DNA of 51,413 nucleotides, taken from Oscillospiraceae bacterium. Lineage in GTDB: Bacteria > Bacillota > Clostridia > Oscillospirales > Oscillospiraceae. The position numbers were made by a program, and so were the translations under genes. The stretch spans positions 1 to 51,413 of the forward strand of contig SVMC01000010.1 of NCBI GenBank assembly GCA_015067585.1, given 5' to 3'. The notes beneath the pieces were generated by a model that saw only the letters and a program-made list of their open reading frames with translations, was not told the DNA's origin and did no database searches. This document shows positions 49,301 through 51,413 of this stretch, in pieces; positions within the stretch are counted from its first letter, which is position 1, and each line of letters starts with the position of its first letter.

Positions 49301-51413
49301 AGACGGCTCTATTGGCGAGACCCGCAGCCTTGACTACATCGCCTTCCGGGGCATGGACTTCGGCGTAGAGGGCAGCAAGCCCAGAATGGTTCTCACTGCC
49401 TCCAGCAAGCGCACCGAGGGCGGCCTGAACGGGGACGGCACCTGCATCGTCCGGGTCTACACCGACGACCCGGCGGACGGCTATCCCGCCTTTGCGGAAG
49501 TGGTCATTCCCAACACCAACGGCATCTACCAAGACTTTGAAGTGGAGCTTCCTGCAAGACTTACGGGTGTACAGGACATCTACATCAAGTTCCAGGATGG
49601 CGGCTGCAATCTCAAATCCCTTGAATTCTTCGCCATGCCCATCGCCAATGTGGAAGACGGAGAGGATCGCAGCATTTCCCGTCAGAATCCCCTCATTCTG
49701 GAGCTGAACACCGATTCCTTCTCTTATACTCTGAACGGCAGCGCCGTCCAGAGCGGTAAAAAGATTACCGAACCCGGCGAATGGACACTGGTGGTCAGAC
49801 ATAAAGAGGGCGGCGCGGTATATCAGACCATCCGCTTCACCACCTACATCTCCGATGCCAACCGCCTGCTGCCCAAAACCGTTTCCCTCAAGCCGGGCGA
49901 AAGCCTGATATTGACAGAGAATCTGAACGATCCCGATGTAAACCTGTGGCTGGCACCCCCCAGAGCCTCCGTCTTCACCGAGAGCAGCTTTATGACCCGG
50001 GTTCCCGGCGACAAGGATCAGATCACCGTGCCCGGTGCGGAGGGTACCTATGCCCTGGCGGTGGTAGACACGGACGGCAAGCTGCTCAGCCGCTCCGATG
50101 CGGTGGTGAAGGTATCCGCGTCCGGCCTTGCGGACATCGACTTCACCGATCCGGACAGCGCCAACAGCTTTGAGATCATCAATCCCAATGCCTCCTCCAT
50201 CCGGGATGGTCAGGGTCTCTACATGATCACCACCAAGGACGGCTTCGAGCCTGCCAACGATCAGCTCTCCGGTGATGCCGCTTCCAACCCCAAGGATCTG
50301 GTCCTGATTCCCGTACAGGGCGATTGGGAAGCCACCTTGCAATTCAACTTCAGCCAAGCCAATGCGGACAACGGCTATTACCAGTTCTTCGGCTTCTACG
50401 CCATGCAGGACTACCAGAATGCAGCCGGCATCCGCGGCGGTGACGGCGCCATGCAGGACTTCCTGCGAAAGAACGGCGCTGTGACGGCAGAAACCATGAA
50501 TTCTCAGCCCGGTCTTGCCTCCAACGGCACCTACTGGTACCGCATCACCAAGGAGGGCACCACCTACACCTGCAGCCGCAGCGAAAACGGCCAGGATTTC
50601 GACGAAATGTTCTCCTTCTCCAACGCCGGCATTGAAGCAAAGAACATCGCCATCGATGCCTATACAGGCATGACCGAAGGCTATACCTTTATGCTCAAGT
50701 CCCTGGTGTTCACCGGCAATGAGACCGCCCCCCACGAGCATAGCTATGAAACCGTGATCACCCAGCCCACCTGTGTTGACAAGGGTTATACCACCCACAT
50801 CTGCATCCTGTGCGGCGAGAGTTATGTGGACGGCGAGACTGCCCCTCTTGGCCACAATTACGAGGGCGGCAAGTGTACCCGCTGCGGCAAAGACGATCCC
50901 AACCCCGGTTGCCCCGGTGCCATCTTCTCCGATATGCCCGCAGAAGACCATTGGGCACATCCCGGCATTGACTACTGCGTGGAAAATGAACTGATGAACG
51001 GCACCGGCGAGGGCAAGTTCAGCCCCGAGGGCACCCTGACCCGTGCACAGCTGGTCACCATCCTGTACCGTGTAGAGAACGAGCCCGCAGTGGAACTGAA
51101 GGGCACCTTCTCCGATGTACCCGCCGACAGCTGGTACTCCAAGGCTGTGGAATGGGCCGAGGCAAATGGCATCGTCAACGGCATTGGCGGCGGCAAGTTT
51201 GCTCCCGAAGCTGTCATCACCCGCGAGCAGATCGCAACCATCCTGTATCGCTATGAGGCATTCAAGAACGGCGCACCCAAGGTGGAAGGCGACCTGAAGG
51301 CATTCCCGGACGCATCCAATGTCAGCACCTTCGCCACCACCGCAATGGTCTGGGCCATTGAAAACGAGATCATCACCGGTGCATCCGTGAACAATGTCAC
51401 CTACCTTAACCCC
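46317..51413 (+). CDS. SLH-anchored GH95-like glycosidase (3' end outside the window)
   Basis: At least 1699 residues; the frame is still open at the window edge. A signal peptide (cut near AQAA, about 32) precedes a GH95-type N-terminal beta domain (about 40-330). A catalytic (alpha/alpha)6-like region follows (about 470-900), with NLQVSGLNTGNMMEAGQGY and APGYSPENSP near 665, a pattern typical of GH95. Then come a CBM6-like module (about 1005-1110, ending DIYIKFQDGGCNLKSLEFF), Ig-like and laminin-G-like regions, a Cys-rich HSYE...C-x2-CG module near 1475-1525, two full SLH domains and part of a third. GH95 enzymes are alpha-L-fucosidases or galactosidases, so host or dietary fucosylated glycans are the likely target. 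AAAGGAG precedes ATG 46317. Confidence 0.82.
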   Translation, partial: MKGIKKFIALTLCAVILLGTVSGMVPTPAQAAEASEWKYGLDGAMGWNEDTYYTISKRTNNDNWRQGLASANGEIAFMESGDPDEDVFIFNNTKIVYDGNGLHEVPYLADIIEEQREGAINFNNWVWNQAANQYDEQTYGINGGRGMVWSRPYQPAAQYRIKNNDFTGANRTNYNRYTNYETAEVGAQWKDAQGNEWNRRSFASREDDVIVTYIEAPAGKDLNLTVTMDHITDMRNEGTLDSHPTTDYVVTQEGGSVVGFGTVGKYVTRNQMGSRNPNKTLFSYGGWASATRIVMGSGGNVAYTAATRTVAANSGFAVQQAYQANDPQLKITGTNSVMLITKVDRQDDGCNDVNDVRQKLYDRLQGEIAELVEEKDIESTEAGYQTLLAPHKEIHGDMFNNVRIDLCQTEAEKADRLLTNQQLIQKQNENKDEINKAFLERVYNNGRYGLICAHGYGSTRLSAIWCGTWNPSWSGDYTLDANTNLQVSGLNTGNMMEAGQGYINFIVRMVADWETNAERIYGMEDAILGPPRVDGTGQGQSYHYGDVYPHVFVNGITDWLLIPIFEYWQCYGNQQIELGKDIDLERNMSVLDWTEADIARIRANGCYDLEQDVLYPLSIKAMNFWLQFADENYYTDGSGRRHVNDGTTLSDAIAKGDEDAKYIFAPGYSPENSPEKGGATVQALAYNVTMDISAARDSLFIARTMLEKFDPESELFAQWDEFEKRIPDYLYEPKTGELKEWASYDLKEAHNHRHESHAYGAWPGYEAQDNEALREGIAIAMDMRSAAYNGQEATESHGATHKALVEARLKRPVALERVMLYLLTNGYQYSNMLTSHNRNNSSCLCTDSAFGLMGAVNESMMYSNTGIIEILPTLLPNLDKGSITGLRARNNTEADIAWDKAKLTAAVTLTTDEDATELTIMCGLDWEKATIGGKKQTVYKDELGRPYITVALTKGTPVEVSFSLTPEEATETREAYGKIAANSYDIAKRDFGNAEDGSIGETRSLDYIAFRGMDFGVEGSKPRMVLTASSKRTEGGLNGDGTCIVRVYTDDPADGYPAFAEVVIPNTNGIYQDFEVELPARLTGVQDIYIKFQDGGCNLKSLEFFAMPIANVEDGEDRSISRQNPLILELNTDSFSYTLNGSAVQSGKKITEPGEWTLVVRHKEGGAVYQTIRFTTYISDANRLLPKTVSLKPGESLILTENLNDPDVNLWLAPPRASVFTESSFMTRVPGDKDQITVPGAEGTYALAVVDTDGKLLSRSDAVVKVSASGLADIDFTDPDSANSFEIINPNASSIRDGQGLYMITTKDGFEPANDQLSGDAASNPKDLVLIPVQGDWEATLQFNFSQANADNGYYQFFGFYAMQDYQNAAGIRGGDGAMQDFLRKNGAVTAETMNSQPGLASNGTYWYRITKEGTTYTCSRSENGQDFDEMFSFSNAGIEAKNIAIDAYTGMTEGYTFMLKSLVFTGNETAPHEHSYETVITQPTCVDKGYTTHICILCGESYVDGETAPLGHNYEGGKCTRCGKDDPNPGCPGAIFSDMPAEDHWAHPGIDYCVENELMNGTGEGKFSPEGTLTRAQLVTILYRVENEPAVELKGTFSDVPADSWYSKAVEWAEANGIVNGIGGGKFAPEAVITREQIATILYRYEAFKNGAPKVEGDLKAFPDASNVSTFATTAMVWAIENEIITGASVNNVTYLNP
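51363..51406 (+). repeat. 44-bp terminal direct repeat, right copy (within SLH codons)
   Basis: Identical to bases 1-44. It lies in the third SLH domain of the GH95-like protein, and the last 7 bases of the window diverge from the left copy. Confidence 0.9.

Overview
The window reads as a chromosomal segment of a GC-rich, spore-forming Clostridia member, most likely Oscillospiraceae/Ruminococcaceae-like. The evidence is the Firmicute gene order (glmU position)-prs-pth-mfd, a SpoIIQ-type peptidase behind a sigma-F-like promoter, surface proteins anchored by S-layer homology (SLH) domains, DegV paralogues with plsY, and AGGAGG-type ribosome binding sites throughout. No rRNA, tRNA, IS element, CRISPR array or phage gene was found. 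The taxon is inferred from gene content, not from a marker gene.

Layout. 1-490: tail of an SLH gene, a terminator and intergenic repeats. 491-1222 (-): nagB. 1640-9266 (+): a kinase-like protein lacking the phospho-acceptor His, a degenerate GlmU-like protein, prs, pth and mfd. 9425-11572: VanW-family envelope protein. 11693-13045: rlmD, running directly into an array of short hairpins upstream of a four-helix-bundle gene and three small accessory genes (to 14964). 15208-19207 (-): glycerate 2-kinase, GntP-type permease and CdaR regulator. 19421-22280 (-): a GNAT/STM3941-like fusion, selD and yqeB, divergent from a ModE-like regulator. 22790-24732 (-): SpoIIQ-like peptidase, DtxR/MntR-type regulator and a 4Fe-4S protein, the last divergent from a Crp/Fnr regulator. 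25568-30153 (+): MarR regulator, three DegV/FakB-like proteins, a HAD phosphatase and plsY, readable as a fatty-acid incorporation locus. 30707-36650: CapA-like protein (-), then GH25 lysozyme, a caspase/gingipain-like SLH protein and lysA (+). 36687-46001 (+): a complete shikimate-to-Phe/Tyr operon preceded by a Phe/Tyr-rich leader peptide and an attenuator. 46317-end (+): a very large SLH-anchored GH95-like glycosidase, cut by the window edge.

The most unusual feature is the hairpin array at 13016-13247. Stems of different sequence are separated by a conserved TCGATAT/ATATCGA spacer that changes orientation in the middle, next to a four-helix-bundle (23S rRNA intervening-sequence/Avd-like) gene. 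A second repeat family at 288-436, 15017-15114 and 30311-30495 also combines conserved linkers with exchangeable palindromes. Regulation is unusually legible here. There are candidate operators for CdaR, Crp/Fnr (centred near -41.5), MarR and nagB, several well-spaced sigma-A promoters, and the aromatic leader attenuator.

The first 44 bases of the window are identical to bases 51363-51406, inside paralogous SLH-domain codons. Both window ends therefore lie in a repeated sequence, which is a plausible assembly break point.
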